This document shows, one piece after another, positions 42,725 through 52,670 of a DNA stretch of 64,000 nucleotides. Below the pieces are notes generated by a model, which was not told where the DNA came from, did not search any database, and saw only the letters and a list, made by a program, of their open reading frames with translations. A program made the position numbers and the translations under genes. The first letter of the stretch is position 1. Each line of letters starts with the position of its first letter. Source of the DNA: Arthrobacter sp. SLBN-100 (GTDB taxonomy: Bacteria; Actinomycetota; Actinomycetes; Actinomycetales; Micrococcaceae); NCBI RefSeq assembly GCF_006715305.1, contig NZ_VFMY01000001.1, positions 1,922,001 through 1,986,000 of the forward strand. The letters run 5' to 3'.

Positions 42725-43948
42725 ATGTTCTGGCGTAAATGCGCAGCGGTTGCATCATCCATTCTGGTTGGGTCAGCAATCATTACTCCGACAACGGCAA
42801 GTGCCGCAGCGTCGGTCTCGCTGACCATGGACACATACGTACAGGCGAACAAGCCGACTACCAACTTTGGGGCCAGCGTGCGTTTGTCCACAGAGGGCCG
42901 CACGAACATCTGGCGGAACACACTCCTCCGGTTCAAAGTTCAAGTTCCCGCTGGCGAACATGTTGTTTCGGCTAAACTGCGGGCATATTCGGAGGCATCC
43001 ACTACTTCCACTGAGTTCGTGGATGTTTTTACTACGTCTGGCGCCTGGACCGAGAGCGGAGTTACCTGGAATAACGCACCAGCACGCCAGACGTGGCTGG
43101 GGAAGAAAGGCGGGTTCGCTAACGGCTCTTGGGTCGAATGGGATGTTACTAAGGGGGTTAGCTCAAACGGTGGCGAGCAGAACTTCAAGCTGGAAAGTAA
43201 CGCGCAGAAGTGGATCGGGTTCAAGTCCAAGGAATCTCCGGATCCCGCCCTGCGCCCCAGGCTGGTCGTAACCACCGCGCCTGATGCGGTAGCACCTGCC
43301 GAGGCGGCGGTAGCCCTTGGTTGGGGCACGCCTGTGACTGGCGACGAGTTCAATTACACAGGTGCGCCGGATGCCGCGAAGTGGGATGTCTACAACAGCG
43401 CCGGCCACGCGGGCAACGGTATCCGGAGTCCACAGCAGGTTGCCGTGGACGGTTCCAAAATGGTCATGACCGGAACTCCGGATGGCACCACCGCTGGCAT
43501 GGGCGCGAAGTTTGCACGGCAGAAGTACGGGAGGTGGGAGGTCCGCGCGGCCGGGTCCGGCGACAACGAATACCATATGGTATCCATCCTGTGGCCGGAT
43601 AGTGAGAATTGGCCGTGTGACGGCGAAGTCGACTACGCGGAGACGACCGGCGACTGGAACCTCATCCAGTTCTTCCACCACTATGGATGTTCGAACTCGC
43701 AGACGTCGGCATCCAAGACTCTGGACGTTACCCAGTTCCACAACTACGCGGTTGACTGGTCTCCGAATGGGATCGTCGGCTACGTCGATGGCGTGAAGTG
43801 GTTTGAGGACAACAACTCTGCGCACCAGCCTCCCGGCTCGATGCACCAGACGCTACAACTGGACTGGTTCCCAGACAGCACTGCTAACGGCGCTGGCGAG
43901 ATGCGGGTGGATTGGGTTCGCGTCTATGCGGCGGCTGGCACGGCCTAG
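42725..43948 (+). CDS. Secreted GH16 glycoside hydrolase with DNRLRE/CBM96 module
   Basis: 407 residues; ATG preceded by AGAGGG. Sec signal peptide (MFWRKCAAVASSIL, cleavage near ASA). Residues about 35-185 form a DNRLRE beta-sandwich domain (TLLRFKVQVP, WTESGVTWNNAP), a polysaccharide-binding module of CBM96 type. Residues about 195-405 are a GH16 beta-jelly-roll with catalytic EVDYAE near 301. GH16 enzymes cut beta-glucans, agars, carrageenans or alginate-like polymers; the substrate cannot be read here. Base composition is lower in GC than neighbours, consistent with transfer. Confidence 0.9.
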   Translation: MFWRKCAAVASSILVGSAIITPTTASAAASVSLTMDTYVQANKPTTNFGASVRLSTEGRTNIWRNTLLRFKVQVPAGEHVVSAKLRAYSEASTTSTEFVDVFTTSGAWTESGVTWNNAPARQTWLGKKGGFANGSWVEWDVTKGVSSNGGEQNFKLESNAQKWIGFKSKESPDPALRPRLVVTTAPDAVAPAEAAVALGWGTPVTGDEFNYTGAPDAAKWDVYNSAGHAGNGIRSPQQVAVDGSKMVMTGTPDGTTAGMGAKFARQKYGRWEVRAAGSGDNEYHMVSILWPDSENWPCDGEVDYAETTGDWNLIQFFHHYGCSNSQTSASKTLDVTQFHNYAVDWSPNGIVGYVDGVKWFEDNNSAHQPPGSMHQTLQLDWFPDSTANGAGEMRVDWVRVYAAAGTA

Positions 43949-44157
43949 CCCCGGCCATGTCCCGGTCCGAGCGGCTCCGCAAAGCTGCAGCACAAGCACC
44001 GGTTCGGGCGTTCTCCAGGGAAACTGCGGCACTGGTCCGAAACCCTTTCCTTGCGGCTCCTTTCCGCGCTACTGTGGGCACATCCACTGGCCATGCGCCA
44101 TGGGATATTGGGCTCATGCAGCTGGGCCTCTGGGGCATTCCGGAGGAGAACCGCGCA

Positions 44158-45045
44158 GTGAACACCACTAGACGAAACACTTCCAGATGGCGGCGCCGGG
44201 CCGCCCTATCCTCTATCCCGGCAGTGATGGCTCTGACCTCATGTTCAGCCGAAGTCCAGCGCGGCTGGCTTCCCGGCGAACGTGACACCACCGATCACAC
44301 CCCCTTGGTCACAGACCTGTGGGTGAACTCGTGGATTGCCGCAGTGATTATTGGTGTCATCACCTGGGGCCTCATTCTCTGGTGCGTCATCGCCTACCGC
44401 CGCAGGAAAGATACGGTCGGCTTCCCCCGGCAGATGAGCTACAACCTCCCGCTGGAAGTCTTCTACCTGGCCGTACCGCTCATGATTGTGGGGGTCCTGT
44501 TCGTCTTCACCGACCGGGACCAGCGGGCAATGGACGACCGTTTCGAGGACCCGGATGTTGTGATCGATGTCCGCGGCAAGCAATGGGCCTGGGACTTCAA
44601 CTACGTCAAGGAAGACGCCCATGAGGACCCGGGCGTGCAGGCCCACCTGGACGGCAACTGGGGCACGCCGGACCGGCTGCCCACCCTGTACCTGCCGGTG
44701 GGCAAGAAGGTGGAGCTGCAGCTGAACTCCCGCGATGTCCAGCACTCCTTCTGGGTGGTGGAGTTCCTCCAGAAACGGGACTTGTACCCCGGCGAGAACC
44801 AGTACAACAGGTATATCAACATCATTCCCAACCGCACCGGTGAGTTCACCGGCAAATGCGCCGAACTCTGCGGCGAATACCATTCCGAGATGCTTTTCAA
44901 GGTCCGAGTAGTCCCCGAGCAGGAATACAACAGCCACATCGCGGATCTCCGGGCCAAGGGCAACACCGGCATCCGCGGCGATGAATTCGACCGGAATCCG
45001 GCACGACCAGCCCTGGAGCAGGCACAGCAAAGGACGGAACCGTAA
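44158..45045 (+). CDS. ctaC: Cytochrome c oxidase subunit II
   Basis: 295 residues from a GTG at 44158, preceded by GGAGGAG; the open frame extends upstream but the lipobox requires this start. Lipobox LTSC with Cys29, then two transmembrane helices (about 52-76 and 98-116) and an extracytoplasmic cupredoxin domain. The Cu-A motif [12 protein letters not shown] is intact near 234. It accepts electrons from cytochrome c and passes them to heme a in subunit I. The ctaD start overlaps its stop by 1 bp. Confidence 0.95.
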   Translation: MNTTRRNTSRWRRRAALSSIPAVMALTSCSAEVQRGWLPGERDTTDHTPLVTDLWVNSWIAAVIIGVITWGLILWCVIAYRRRKDTVGFPRQMSYNLPLEVFYLAVPLMIVGVLFVFTDRDQRAMDDRFEDPDVVIDVRGKQWAWDFNYVKEDAHEDPGVQAHLDGNWGTPDRLPTLYLPVGKKVELQLNSRDVQHSFWVVEFLQKRDLYPGENQYNRYINIIPNRTGEFTGKCAELCGEYHSEMLFKVRVVPEQEYNSHIADLRAKGNTGIRGDEFDRNPARPALEQAQQRTEP

Positions 45046-46799
45046 TGACCACCACCGGCCGGAACATGGGCTCAACGTCGGCCACCGCCGCACCTTCGGT
45101 GGTTAAACGTCCGAAAGGCAGCATGGTTGTCAGCTGGATCACCTCCACTGACCACAAAACCATCGGGTACATGTACCTGCTCGCCTCATTTGTGTTCTTC
45201 TGCCTGGCAGGCGTCATGGCACTGCTGATCCGCGCCGAGCTGTTCGAACCCGGCCTGCAGATCCTGCAGACCAAGGAGCAGTACAACCAGCTCTTCACGA
45301 TGCACGGCACCGCGATGCTGCTGATGTTCGCCACCCCGCTCTTCGCAGGCTTCACCAACGTCATCATGCCGCTTCAGATCGGTGCGCCAGACGTCGCGTT
45401 CCCGCGCCTGAACGCCCTGGCGTTCTGGTTCTTCCTCTTCGGCTCCATCATTGCAACCTCCGGCTTCATCACCCCGCAGGGTGCCGCCTCCTTCGGCTGG
45501 TTCGCCTACGCGCCGCTGTCCAACACCACCTTCACGCCGGGGCTCGGCGGGGACCTGTGGGTGTTCGGCCTCGCGCTGTCCGGCTTCGGAACCATCCTCG
45601 GCGCCGTCAACTTCATCACCACCATCATCTGCATGCGCGCCCCGGGCCTCACCATGTGGCGGATGCCGATCTTCACCTGGAACGCCCTGGTCACCTCGAT
45701 CCTGGTGCTCATGGCCTTCCCGCCGCTGGCCGCCGCCCTGTTCGCCCTGGGTGCGGACAGGAAGTTCGGCGCGCACATCTATGACCCGGCCAATGGCGGT
45801 GCCATCCTGTGGCAGCACCTGTTCTGGTTCTTCGGCCACCCGGAGGTGTACATCATTGCGCTGCCGTTCTTCGGCATCGTTTCGGAGATTTTCCCGGTCT
45901 TCAGCCGCAAGCCGATCTTCGGCTACAAGGGCCTGGTGTACGCCACGATTGCCATTGCTGCCCTCTCCGTGACGGTATGGGCCCACCACATGTACGTCAC
46001 GGGGGCCGTGCTGCTGCCGTTCTTCGCGTTCATGACCATGCTCATCGCGGTGCCCACCGGCGTGAAGTTCTTCAACTGGATCGGCACCTTGTGGGGCGGC
46101 TCACTCACCTTTGAGACACCCATGCTGTGGAGCCTCGGCTTCCTGATCACCTTCCTCTTCGGCGGCCTCACCGGCATCATCCTGGCCTCGCCGCCGCTGG
46201 ACTTCCACGTCTCGGACACGTACTTCGTGGTGGCACACTTCCACTACGTGGTGTTCGGAACGGTGGTGTTCGCCATGTTCGCCGGCTTCTACTTCTGGTG
46301 GCCCAAGTTCACCGGGACCATGCTGAACGAGCGCCTGGGCAAGATCCACTTCTGGATGCTGTTCCTTGGCTTCCACGGCACCTTCCTCATCCAGCACTGG
46401 CTGGGTGTTGAAGGAATGCCCCGCCGGTACGCGGACTACATGCCCGAGGACGAGTTCACCTTCATGAACCAGTTCTCCACCATCAGTTCCTACCTGCTGG
46501 GGGCGTCCCTGATCCCGTTCTTCTGGAACGTCTACATCACCTGGCGCAGGGGCAACAAGGTCACCGTGGACGATCCGTGGGGCTTCGGCGCCTCGCTGGA
46601 GTGGGCCACGTCCTGCCCTCCCCCGCGGCACAACTTCACGTCGCTGCCGCGGATCCGTTCCGAGCGTCCTGCCCTTGACCTGCACCACCCCGAGCTGAGC
46701 GTGCGGGACAACGTGGCCGCCGACAATCCGGCTGCCGATATTCTGGGCGCCGCCGACATCGGGGAGCGCAACGTCAGGGACCTGAACCCCGACACCTAG
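45045..46799 (+). CDS. ctaD: Cytochrome c oxidase subunit I
   Basis: 584 residues with twelve hydrophobic helices. The heme/Cu-B ligands are seen: HGTAM for heme a, [16 protein letters not shown] for the cross-linked Tyr region, HHMY (Cu-B), and HFHYVV near heme a3. It is the catalytic subunit of the aa3 oxidase. Only ctaC and ctaD are here; subunits III and IV and assembly genes lie elsewhere or are absent. A strong hairpin follows at 46850. Confidence 0.96.
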   Translation: MTTTGRNMGSTSATAAPSVVKRPKGSMVVSWITSTDHKTIGYMYLLASFVFFCLAGVMALLIRAELFEPGLQILQTKEQYNQLFTMHGTAMLLMFATPLFAGFTNVIMPLQIGAPDVAFPRLNALAFWFFLFGSIIATSGFITPQGAASFGWFAYAPLSNTTFTPGLGGDLWVFGLALSGFGTILGAVNFITTIICMRAPGLTMWRMPIFTWNALVTSILVLMAFPPLAAALFALGADRKFGAHIYDPANGGAILWQHLFWFFGHPEVYIIALPFFGIVSEIFPVFSRKPIFGYKGLVYATIAIAALSVTVWAHHMYVTGAVLLPFFAFMTMLIAVPTGVKFFNWIGTLWGGSLTFETPMLWSLGFLITFLFGGLTGIILASPPLDFHVSDTYFVVAHFHYVVFGTVVFAMFAGFYFWWPKFTGTMLNERLGKIHFWMLFLGFHGTFLIQHWLGVEGMPRRYADYMPEDEFTFMNQFSTISSYLLGASLIPFFWNVYITWRRGNKVTVDDPWGFGASLEWATSCPPPRHNFTSLPRIRSERPALDLHHPELSVRDNVAADNPAADILGAADIGERNVRDLNPDT

Positions 46800-46849
46800 G
46801 TTGGGCACCTGCCTGTAGCTGAGGACGCGCAACCGGTTCCCGGACAAGC

Positions 46850-46893
46850 AAATGGACTGGCGACACCCGTATTTCGGTGTCGCCAGTCCATTT
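46850..46893. terminator. Bidirectional terminator between ctaD and Mn-catalase
   Basis: A perfect 18-bp stem (AAATGGACTGGCGACACC and its complement) with 8-nt loop CGTATTTC, ending in TTT on the plus strand and on the minus strand as well. It lies between converging genes. Confidence 0.88.
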
Positions 46894-46924
46894 GTGTGCA
46901 GCAGGAGGATTTGCGCGTCTTCAG

Positions 46925-47809
46925 CTACTCCTTGTTGAGCTTGTCCTGGACTGTTCCCGCGGCCTTTTCCACTGTGTTGGGCAGCTCGGTGGTGCCGTAG
47001 AAGCGGGAATCGGGGTGCGTGGGCGGCGGCATGGGAACACCAGCCGGGGGCTCTGCCACGTAGCTGAATTCGCCGAGGCCGTCCGGGGTAGGGCCCTTGG
47101 CCCAGGTGCCTTCAGCGGCGGCCTGGCCGTCGGAGAAGTTCCGGTACTGGTACGCGACGTCCCGCATCTCCTTGTTGATGGGGAAGTTGCTCGGGACCGG
47201 GAAGTTCTCGTTGCCTTCTTCCTGCAGCTCGCGGGCGGCAGCAACCCACTGGTTCTGGTGCATGGTGTCCCTGGCAAGCAGGAAGGACAACATATCGCGG
47301 ATGCCGTGATCGTCAGTCATGTGGTACAGCCGGGCCACCTGAAGCCGGCCCTGCATTTCCGCGTTGGCATTGGCCCAGAAGTCGGCGAGCAGGTTGCCGC
47401 TGGCGGTGACGTAGCTGCCCTGCCACGGGTTGCCGTTGCTGTCCACAGGGCGGACCCCGGCGCCGGCCACGATGGCGGACTGCACATCCATGCCGCCGAC
47501 TACGGCAGCCACGGTGGGATCGGACTGGACGGCGTCGTTGGTGATGCCCAGCGGTGCCTTTTCCAGCAGCTGGGCGATCATCGTGGCCAGCATCTCCACG
47601 TGGCCGAATTCCTCGGCGCCGATTCCGAACAGCATGTCCCGGTACTTCCCCGGAATGTGCGCGTTCCAGGCCTGGAAGGAGTACTGCATGGCGACAGTAA
47701 TTTCGCCGTACTGCCCGCCCAGCACTTCCTGGAGCTTGCGGGCGTAGACGGCATCGGGCTTATCCGGGGTGGCTTTGTATTGAAGTTCCTGCTTGTGAAA
47801 GAAAACCAT
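46925..47809 (-). CDS. Manganese catalase
   Basis: 294 residues; ATG preceded by GAGAGGAC. The di-manganese four-helix bundle is recognisable: GGQYGEITVAMQY, GAEEFGHVEM (Glu/His ligands), NANAEMQGRLQ and LLARDTMHQNQW. Converts hydrogen peroxide to water and oxygen without heme. No signal peptide. It follows the DUF2243 gene by 71 bp, with a TCAGCATGCTTA palindrome at the junction. Confidence 0.93.
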   Translation of the reverse strand: MVFFHKQELQYKATPDKPDAVYARKLQEVLGGQYGEITVAMQYSFQAWNAHIPGKYRDMLFGIGAEEFGHVEMLATMIAQLLEKAPLGITNDAVQSDPTVAAVVGGMDVQSAIVAGAGVRPVDSNGNPWQGSYVTASGNLLADFWANANAEMQGRLQVARLYHMTDDHGIRDMLSFLLARDTMHQNQWVAAARELQEEGNENFPVPSNFPINKEMRDVAYQYRNFSDGQAAAEGTWAKGPTPDGLGEFSYVAEPPAGVPMPPPTHPDSRFYGTTELPNTVEKAAGTVQDKLNKE

Positions 47810-47871
47810 GAGTATGTCCTCTCGAGTTCACATGTGGGATGTCGCCGGTCTGCTTCCGGCTGCCGATTTAA

Positions 47872-47883
47872 TCAGCATGCTTA
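47872..47883. promoter_or_regulatory. Near-palindrome upstream of Mn-catalase
   Basis: TCAGCATGCTTA, one mismatch from a perfect palindrome and matching the core of the site at 41394. It overlaps the DUF2243 stop codon and lies 62 bp before the catalase start. Confidence 0.5.
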
Positions 47884-48408
47884 GTATTTTGACCGAGCGG
47901 AGGCGATATGGCCAGACGTTGGACTACCTCGAAACACAAGCCATCCGGCCACGGCCAGGACAACACTGACGGCCAGGAAGCCCAGGTCCCAGGCCAGCGG
48001 CCCGCCCAGGTCGTCCCGCACGTGGTGGATCTGCAGCAGCTGGCGGTTGACCAGGCCCTCCATGATGTTGAAAACGCCCCAGCCGCACAGCACCAGCCCG
48101 GTGTGGAACCGCCAGCGCGAGGACAGCCGCCCCTGCCGGCGGGCGCGGACTGTGAGGATGGCCGCGGCAACTACCAGGACCCACATTGCGCTGTGGAACA
48201 GGCCGTCCGCCAGGGTGTTCAGTTCCAGGCCGGCCACTGTTTTGGTGTTGCCGCCCCCGGTGTGGCTGAGCATGTGGTGCCACTGCAGCAGCTGGTGCAG
48301 GAGGATGCCATCCACAAACCCGCCGATCCCCATGCCGAACAGAAAGGCCTGCGCCCTACTCGGGGCCTTGGCGGGCGCCGTCGGCGTGATGTGGCCTTCC
48401 CGTGACAC
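47881..48408 (-). CDS. DUF2243 membrane protein
   Basis: 175 residues from a GTG. Four hydrophobic helices with conserved-looking His motifs GGFVDGILLHQLLQWHHM and NRQLLQIHHV. These resemble metal- or heme-binding membrane bundles, but DUF2243 has no assigned function. Same strand as, and just upstream of, Mn-catalase, suggesting a role in oxidative stress. Confidence 0.88.
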   Translation of the reverse strand: MSREGHITPTAPAKAPSRAQAFLFGMGIGGFVDGILLHQLLQWHHMLSHTGGGNTKTVAGLELNTLADGLFHSAMWVLVVAAAILTVRARRQGRLSSRWRFHTGLVLCGWGVFNIMEGLVNRQLLQIHHVRDDLGGPLAWDLGFLAVSVVLAVAGWLVFRGSPTSGHIASARSKY

Positions 48409-48631
48409 TCGTCCGTACCCCCTCTTCCGGCGCGCCTTTCACCTTGTCCCCTACCCGCCGTCGGCCGCCCTAAGCACACTGAACCCCCTCTGTGGGGACC
48501 CTTGACAGAAGCCTTGACCAACTCCGGCACCAGGTGGAAACGTAGGGCAGACGGTGCGCCTCAAGCAGCGGGGGTATGTTCCTGGATGGGACGGAACCGC
48601 ACTGCCGGCCACAACCTCTGAGGCGGCACTC

Positions 48632-49780
48632 ATGAGAGCAATGGTTTACCGCGGCCCCTACAAAGTCCGGGTCGAGGAAAAAGACATTCCCAGGATCGAA
48701 CACCCCAACGACGCGATTGTGCGGGTGACCACGGGGGCTATCTGCGGCTCCGACCTGCACCTCTACCACGGCATGATGCCGGACACCCGGGTGGGGATGA
48801 CGTTCGGGCACGAGTTCGTGGGGGTGGTGCACGAGGTTGGCCCCTCGGTGCAGAACCTGGCCGTCGGAGACCGCGTGATGGTCCCCTTCAACGTATACTG
48901 CGGCTCCTGCTACTTCTGCTCCCGCGGCCTCTACTCCAACTGCCACAACGTCAACCCGAACGCGACGGCGGTGGGCGGCATCTACGGCTACTCCCACACC
49001 TGCGGAGGATACGACGGCGGCCAGGCCGAGTTTGTGCGCGTCCCTTTCGCTGATGTGGGGCCCGCCAAAATTCCGGACTGGATGGACGAAGAGGACGCGG
49101 TCCTGCTCACCGATGCGCTCCCTACCGGCTACTTCGGCGCCCAGCTGGGAGACATCAGCCAGGGCGACACGGTGGTGGTGTTCGGCGCCGGACCCGTGGG
49201 GCTTTTCGCGGCCAAGTCCGCCTGGCTGATGGGCGCCGGCCGGGTGGTTGTGATCGACCACCTGGAGTACCGGCTCGAGAAGGCCCGGAGCTTCGCGCAC
49301 GCCGAGACGTACAACTTCGTGGAGTACGACGACATTGTGGTGCACCTGAAGAAGGCCACCGACTACCTCGGCGCCGACGTGGTGATTGACGCGGTGGGCG
49401 CGGAGGCGGACGGCAACTTCCTCCAGCACGTGACCGCCACGAAGCTGAAGCTGCAGGGCGGCTCGCCCGTTGCCCTGAACTGGGCCATCGACGCGGTGCG
49501 CAAGGGCGGGACCGTGTCGGTGGTGGGCGCGTACGGGCCGCTCTTCAGTGCAGTGAAGTTCGGCGACGCGCTGAACAAGGGCCTGACGCTGCGGATGAAC
49601 CAGTGCCCGGTCAAACGGCAGTGGCCGCGGTTGTTCGAACACATCCGGAACGGGTACCTGAAGCCCAGCGACATCGTCACCCACCGCATCCCGCTGGAGC
49701 ACATCGCGGAGGGATACCACATGTTCTCCGCGAAGCTTGATGACTGCATCAAGCCACTCATCGTATCCACCCCGGCCTAA
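48632..49780 (+). CDS. Zinc-dependent alcohol dehydrogenase (formaldehyde dehydrogenase-like)
   Basis: 382 residues from ATG 48632, preceded by GAGGCGG. Catalytic-zinc ligands in CGSDLH and GHEFVG, a four-Cys structural zinc lobe (CGSCYFCSRGLYSNC), and NAD-binding GAGPVG. Length and motifs match glutathione-independent formaldehyde dehydrogenase-like and butanediol dehydrogenase-like MDR enzymes. The substrate is not certain. A small hypothetical gene follows after 39 bp. Confidence 0.88.
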   Translation: MRAMVYRGPYKVRVEEKDIPRIEHPNDAIVRVTTGAICGSDLHLYHGMMPDTRVGMTFGHEFVGVVHEVGPSVQNLAVGDRVMVPFNVYCGSCYFCSRGLYSNCHNVNPNATAVGGIYGYSHTCGGYDGGQAEFVRVPFADVGPAKIPDWMDEEDAVLLTDALPTGYFGAQLGDISQGDTVVVFGAGPVGLFAAKSAWLMGAGRVVVIDHLEYRLEKARSFAHAETYNFVEYDDIVVHLKKATDYLGADVVIDAVGAEADGNFLQHVTATKLKLQGGSPVALNWAIDAVRKGGTVSVVGAYGPLFSAVKFGDALNKGLTLRMNQCPVKRQWPRLFEHIRNGYLKPSDIVTHRIPLEHIAEGYHMFSAKLDDCIKPLIVSTPA

Positions 49781-49819
49781 ACCGGCCCAGGCACTTCGCA
49801 CTGAAGGGAAGAGATCACC

Positions 49820-50431
49820 ATGGCTGTAACACCCGCGCCGTACATTGCCGGCAAGCCTGAGCCCAGGGAGTCCGCGGAGCAGTTGCGTGCCCGGATTCCA
49901 GGCTGGGGCGTGGACCTGGACCCGGCTGACCGCCCCTCGTTCCCGCGGGAACAGCCCGGCATCCAGACCGGCGCGCACTGGGACTTCCCCGAGCGCCAGC
50001 CCGAGGAATGGCCCCGGGAGCGGTCCATCGAGCACGCTTTCCTGACCCCCGTTTTCGGCACATCAACGCCGCCCGCCGGGGTATCGGGGGCCATCCGGAA
50101 GTACGCCTACGCCAGGTTCAGCGAGGGCCGGGCCGCGCACTGGCTGCTGCTGATTGCCGCTGACCGGGTGGACGCGTGGGAACACCACCTGCGTTCGCTG
50201 GCCACGTTGCAGCCGGACAACCCCGTCACCGAGACCGGTGTGCTCAGCGAGTTCTCCCGCCACGGTGTCCGCTCCCGGTTCGGGCAAAAGCGGGCCGATG
50301 TCAACCACCAGTGGATCGATCCCTTCCTGGTGGGCGGGCCGTGGGTGCTGGCCGGGCTGGGTGCCGCTGTTGCCGTCAGGGCGGTGCGGCGGGTTTCAGG
50401 AGCGCGGCGGGTTTCAGGAGCGCGGCAATGA
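49820..50431 (+). CDS. Hypothetical protein with C-terminal membrane segment
   Basis: 203 residues; ATG preceded by GAAGGGAAGAG. Acidic and Pro-rich first half (DPADRPSFPREQPG). A conserved-looking middle (YARFSEGRAAHWLLLIAADRVDAWEHH) follows, and one transmembrane helix near 171-187. It ends in a direct repeat RRVSGA-RRVSGA encoded by an 18-bp duplication. Overlaps the MBL gene by 4 bp. Function unknown. Confidence 0.72.
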   Translation: MAVTPAPYIAGKPEPRESAEQLRARIPGWGVDLDPADRPSFPREQPGIQTGAHWDFPERQPEEWPRERSIEHAFLTPVFGTSTPPAGVSGAIRKYAYARFSEGRAAHWLLLIAADRVDAWEHHLRSLATLQPDNPVTETGVLSEFSRHGVRSRFGQKRADVNHQWIDPFLVGGPWVLAGLGAAVAVRAVRRVSGARRVSGARQ

Positions 50432-51198
50432 CACAGGCTGCCGCCGGCCGGGCTTCGTTCACCGCTGTGGCCGAGGGCGTTCACCGCGTCTCCGAGGCTT
50501 TCGTCAACTTCTACCTGGTGGAAAGCGCCGACGGGCTGACCCTGGTGGACTCCGGGCTGCCGGCCATGTGGAAACCTTTGGAGGACTCCGTTCGGGGGCT
50601 GGGGCACGCGATCGGCGACATCAAGGCCGTGGTCCTCACCCACGCGCACTTCGACCACCTGGGCCTGGCGCACCGGCTGCATTCGGAGTTCAAGGTGCCG
50701 GTCTGGGTCCATGGCGGCGACTCCTTCATCGCCCGCCACCCGTACCGGTACCAGCACGAGAAGTCACGTTTTGTCTTCTCGCTCTCCCACCCGAAGGGCC
50801 TGCCCGTCCTGGCCCGCATGACCAGGGCGGGTGCGCTGCGGGTGAAGGGTGTTGACGAATTGACGCTGTTCCCTGCTGGGTCCGGCACGCTGCCGGTGCC
50901 GGGGTCGCCCGAGGTGGTGTTCTCGCCCGGCCACACGGCGGGGCACTGCGGGCTTTACCTGCGGGACCGGGATGTGCTGTTCAGCGGGGATGCACTCGTG
51001 ACGCTGGACCCGTATTCAGGCCGGACCGGTCCGCGCATCGTAGCCGGAGCCGCCACCATGGACAGCCGCCAGAACCTGGACACCCTCACCCAACTGGCGC
51101 AGACGCGGGCTTCCCTGGTCCTGCCCGGCCACGGCGAGCCGTGGAGCGGCGGCATCGAGGAGGCGGTAGCAGCAGCCCGGCGCGAGGCGGCTTCCTGA
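50428..51198 (+). CDS. MBL-fold metallo-hydrolase
   Basis: 256 residues from ATG 50428 overlapping the previous stop (ATGA). The zinc ligands THAHFDHLG, GHTAGHCG, GDALV and the C-terminal GHGEPW are intact, and the Asp of motif 2 is present. Could be a glyoxalase II, lactonase or similar; no added domain to decide. Third gene of an apparent operon with the dehydrogenase at 48632. Confidence 0.88.
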   Translation: MTQAAAGRASFTAVAEGVHRVSEAFVNFYLVESADGLTLVDSGLPAMWKPLEDSVRGLGHAIGDIKAVVLTHAHFDHLGLAHRLHSEFKVPVWVHGGDSFIARHPYRYQHEKSRFVFSLSHPKGLPVLARMTRAGALRVKGVDELTLFPAGSGTLPVPGSPEVVFSPGHTAGHCGLYLRDRDVLFSGDALVTLDPYSGRTGPRIVAGAATMDSRQNLDTLTQLAQTRASLVLPGHGEPWSGGIEEAVAAARREAAS

Positions 51199-51245
51199 AT
51201 TCCGCATACTTTCGACACCCTGCCGCAAATTCGACGCTCAAATTC

Positions 51246-51276
51246 CCTGGCGCGCCCGTATACCCCGCGCGCCAGG
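51246..51276 (+). terminator. Hairpin after the MBL gene
   Basis: Perfect 10-bp stem CCTGGCGCGC / GCGCGCCAGG with an 11-nt loop. Upstream context TTCGACG...ATTCCCTGGCGC matches that of the hairpin at 18793 and a degenerate copy near 19900. Confidence 0.6.
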
Positions 51277-51446
51277 TAATTAGCGGGTCGGTGGTGCTTC
51301 TGCGCGTCGCCGGCCGCAGCTATGCCGCCGCCCGCCGTCGTGATCCCGTTACTGGTCACAGAAAAAACACTCGGTTGAAACATTTCAGCAACCTCGGCGG
51401 GGCAAGCTTTGCATACGGGGATACAACATGCAGGAGGCACAGCATT

Positions 51447-51671
51447 ATGGAGGCACAAGGAGCACGTACCGCCGAGCTTCGCATCGGCGACCAGATCGAG
51501 GCGTGGCACAACGGCAAGCTTTTCCACCGGGGGCGGGTCACCGACGTCGTTCCGGCTCTGGAACTGTTCTGGATCCTGGACGCCAGGACCGGCGCGCGCA
51601 AGTTGCTGGATCCCGAGGCGCTGGAGATCCGGCACGTGGAGGCGCCGGTGAAGCCGCTGGCCACGGCCTGA
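51447..51671 (+). CDS. Small SH3-like hypothetical protein
   Basis: 74 residues; ATG after AGGAGG. Sequence HNGKLFHRGRVTDVVPALELFWILDARTGARKLLDPEALEI suggests a small beta-barrel (SH3- or KOW-like). No known family assigned. A single gene between the MBL operon and the GAF-ANTAR gene. Confidence 0.7.
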   Translation: MEAQGARTAELRIGDQIEAWHNGKLFHRGRVTDVVPALELFWILDARTGARKLLDPEALEIRHVEAPVKPLATA

Positions 51672-51740
51672 GCTGCTTTCCCGCGGCGGCCGGAAACAGT
51701 AACCTCTGAACCGGAAGAAGGTTTTGGTGAAGGAGGCCGG

Positions 51741-52529
51741 TTGAGCGAGGGAAAGTCCAACGGTGATTGGGAGGACGGCGGAGAGCCGTGGGTCTCCGCC
51801 GGAGAGCGCGAACTGCAGGAGCTGTTGCTCAACAGCGTGGACGTCACCGCGTTCCTCGAGGAACTCGCCGTCCTCGCTGCGTCCACCCTGTCCACGACGT
51901 CGAAGCAGCTACACTGCGGCGTGACGGCGCTAAGGCACCGGAAACCCAGCGTGGTGGCCAGCAGCGATAATCGCGCCCGCTCCTTGGATGAAATCCAGAA
52001 CGCGTTCGACGACGGTCCTTGCCTCACCGCCCTCCGGCGGCACGAAATCGTCCTCGTCCAGGACGTCAGCCGGGAAGTGCGGTGGCCAGAGTATGTTGGC
52101 GTGGCCACTGAGCAGGGCATCGGACTAATCCTTGCCATCCCGCTGGAACTTGCCGGCGAGGCCGAAGCCGTGGTCAACCTCTACGCCGAAAAGCCAGGCA
52201 GCCTCTCTCCTCTGGACATTGACACCGCCCGGAACTTTGTGGCCAATGCGGCAAGATCACTGCGGCTGGCGCTGAAACTGGGAAACCTGCGGGATACCAG
52301 TAATGATTTGGCCGCTGCCATGAAGTCCCGGGCGACGGTGGATATGGCGGTGGGCGTGATCATGGCACAGAACCGCTGTACCCACGACGAGGCCGTTTAT
52401 GAGCTCACCCGCTCTTCCGGTGCGAGGAAGGCCAGGCTCCGCGAGATGGCGGCAACGGTGGTGGGCGCGGTCAGTGGCAAGGGTTCGGAGGCGGCCCGCG
52501 AAAGCATCCAGGCCCTCCTCGAGGAGTAA
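51741..52529 (+). CDS. GAF-ANTAR RNA-binding regulator
   Basis: 262 residues from a TTG after AAGGAGG. A GAF sensor domain covers about 25-180 (LLLNSVDVTAFLEELAVLA, DDGPCLTALR). A C-terminal ANTAR domain (about 205-250; RATVDMAVGVIMAQNRCTHDEAVYEL) binds two-hexaloop RNA terminators. Such proteins relieve premature termination of target operons after ligand binding. Target and ligand are unknown. Confidence 0.88.
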   Translation: MSEGKSNGDWEDGGEPWVSAGERELQELLLNSVDVTAFLEELAVLAASTLSTTSKQLHCGVTALRHRKPSVVASSDNRARSLDEIQNAFDDGPCLTALRRHEIVLVQDVSREVRWPEYVGVATEQGIGLILAIPLELAGEAEAVVNLYAEKPGSLSPLDIDTARNFVANAARSLRLALKLGNLRDTSNDLAAAMKSRATVDMAVGVIMAQNRCTHDEAVYELTRSSGARKARLREMAATVVGAVSGKGSEAARESIQALLEE

Positions 52530-52670
52530 AGGGCCGGGTGCCGCCGGCACGGCGGTGCATAGAATCTTGCCAGGGAAAATATGGCCGACAGCTCCGTGAC
52601 GTCCGGCGTGTCTGGGACCACTGCGGCACTCATTCCGGGCACACACTGGCATTGCGTCTCGTAGGGCCAG

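Noticed and set aside
42400..42738. 112-codon frame before the GH16 gene
   Set aside because: No ribosome site, no conserved-looking segment, and it overlaps the GH16 leader and start. Treated as non-coding.
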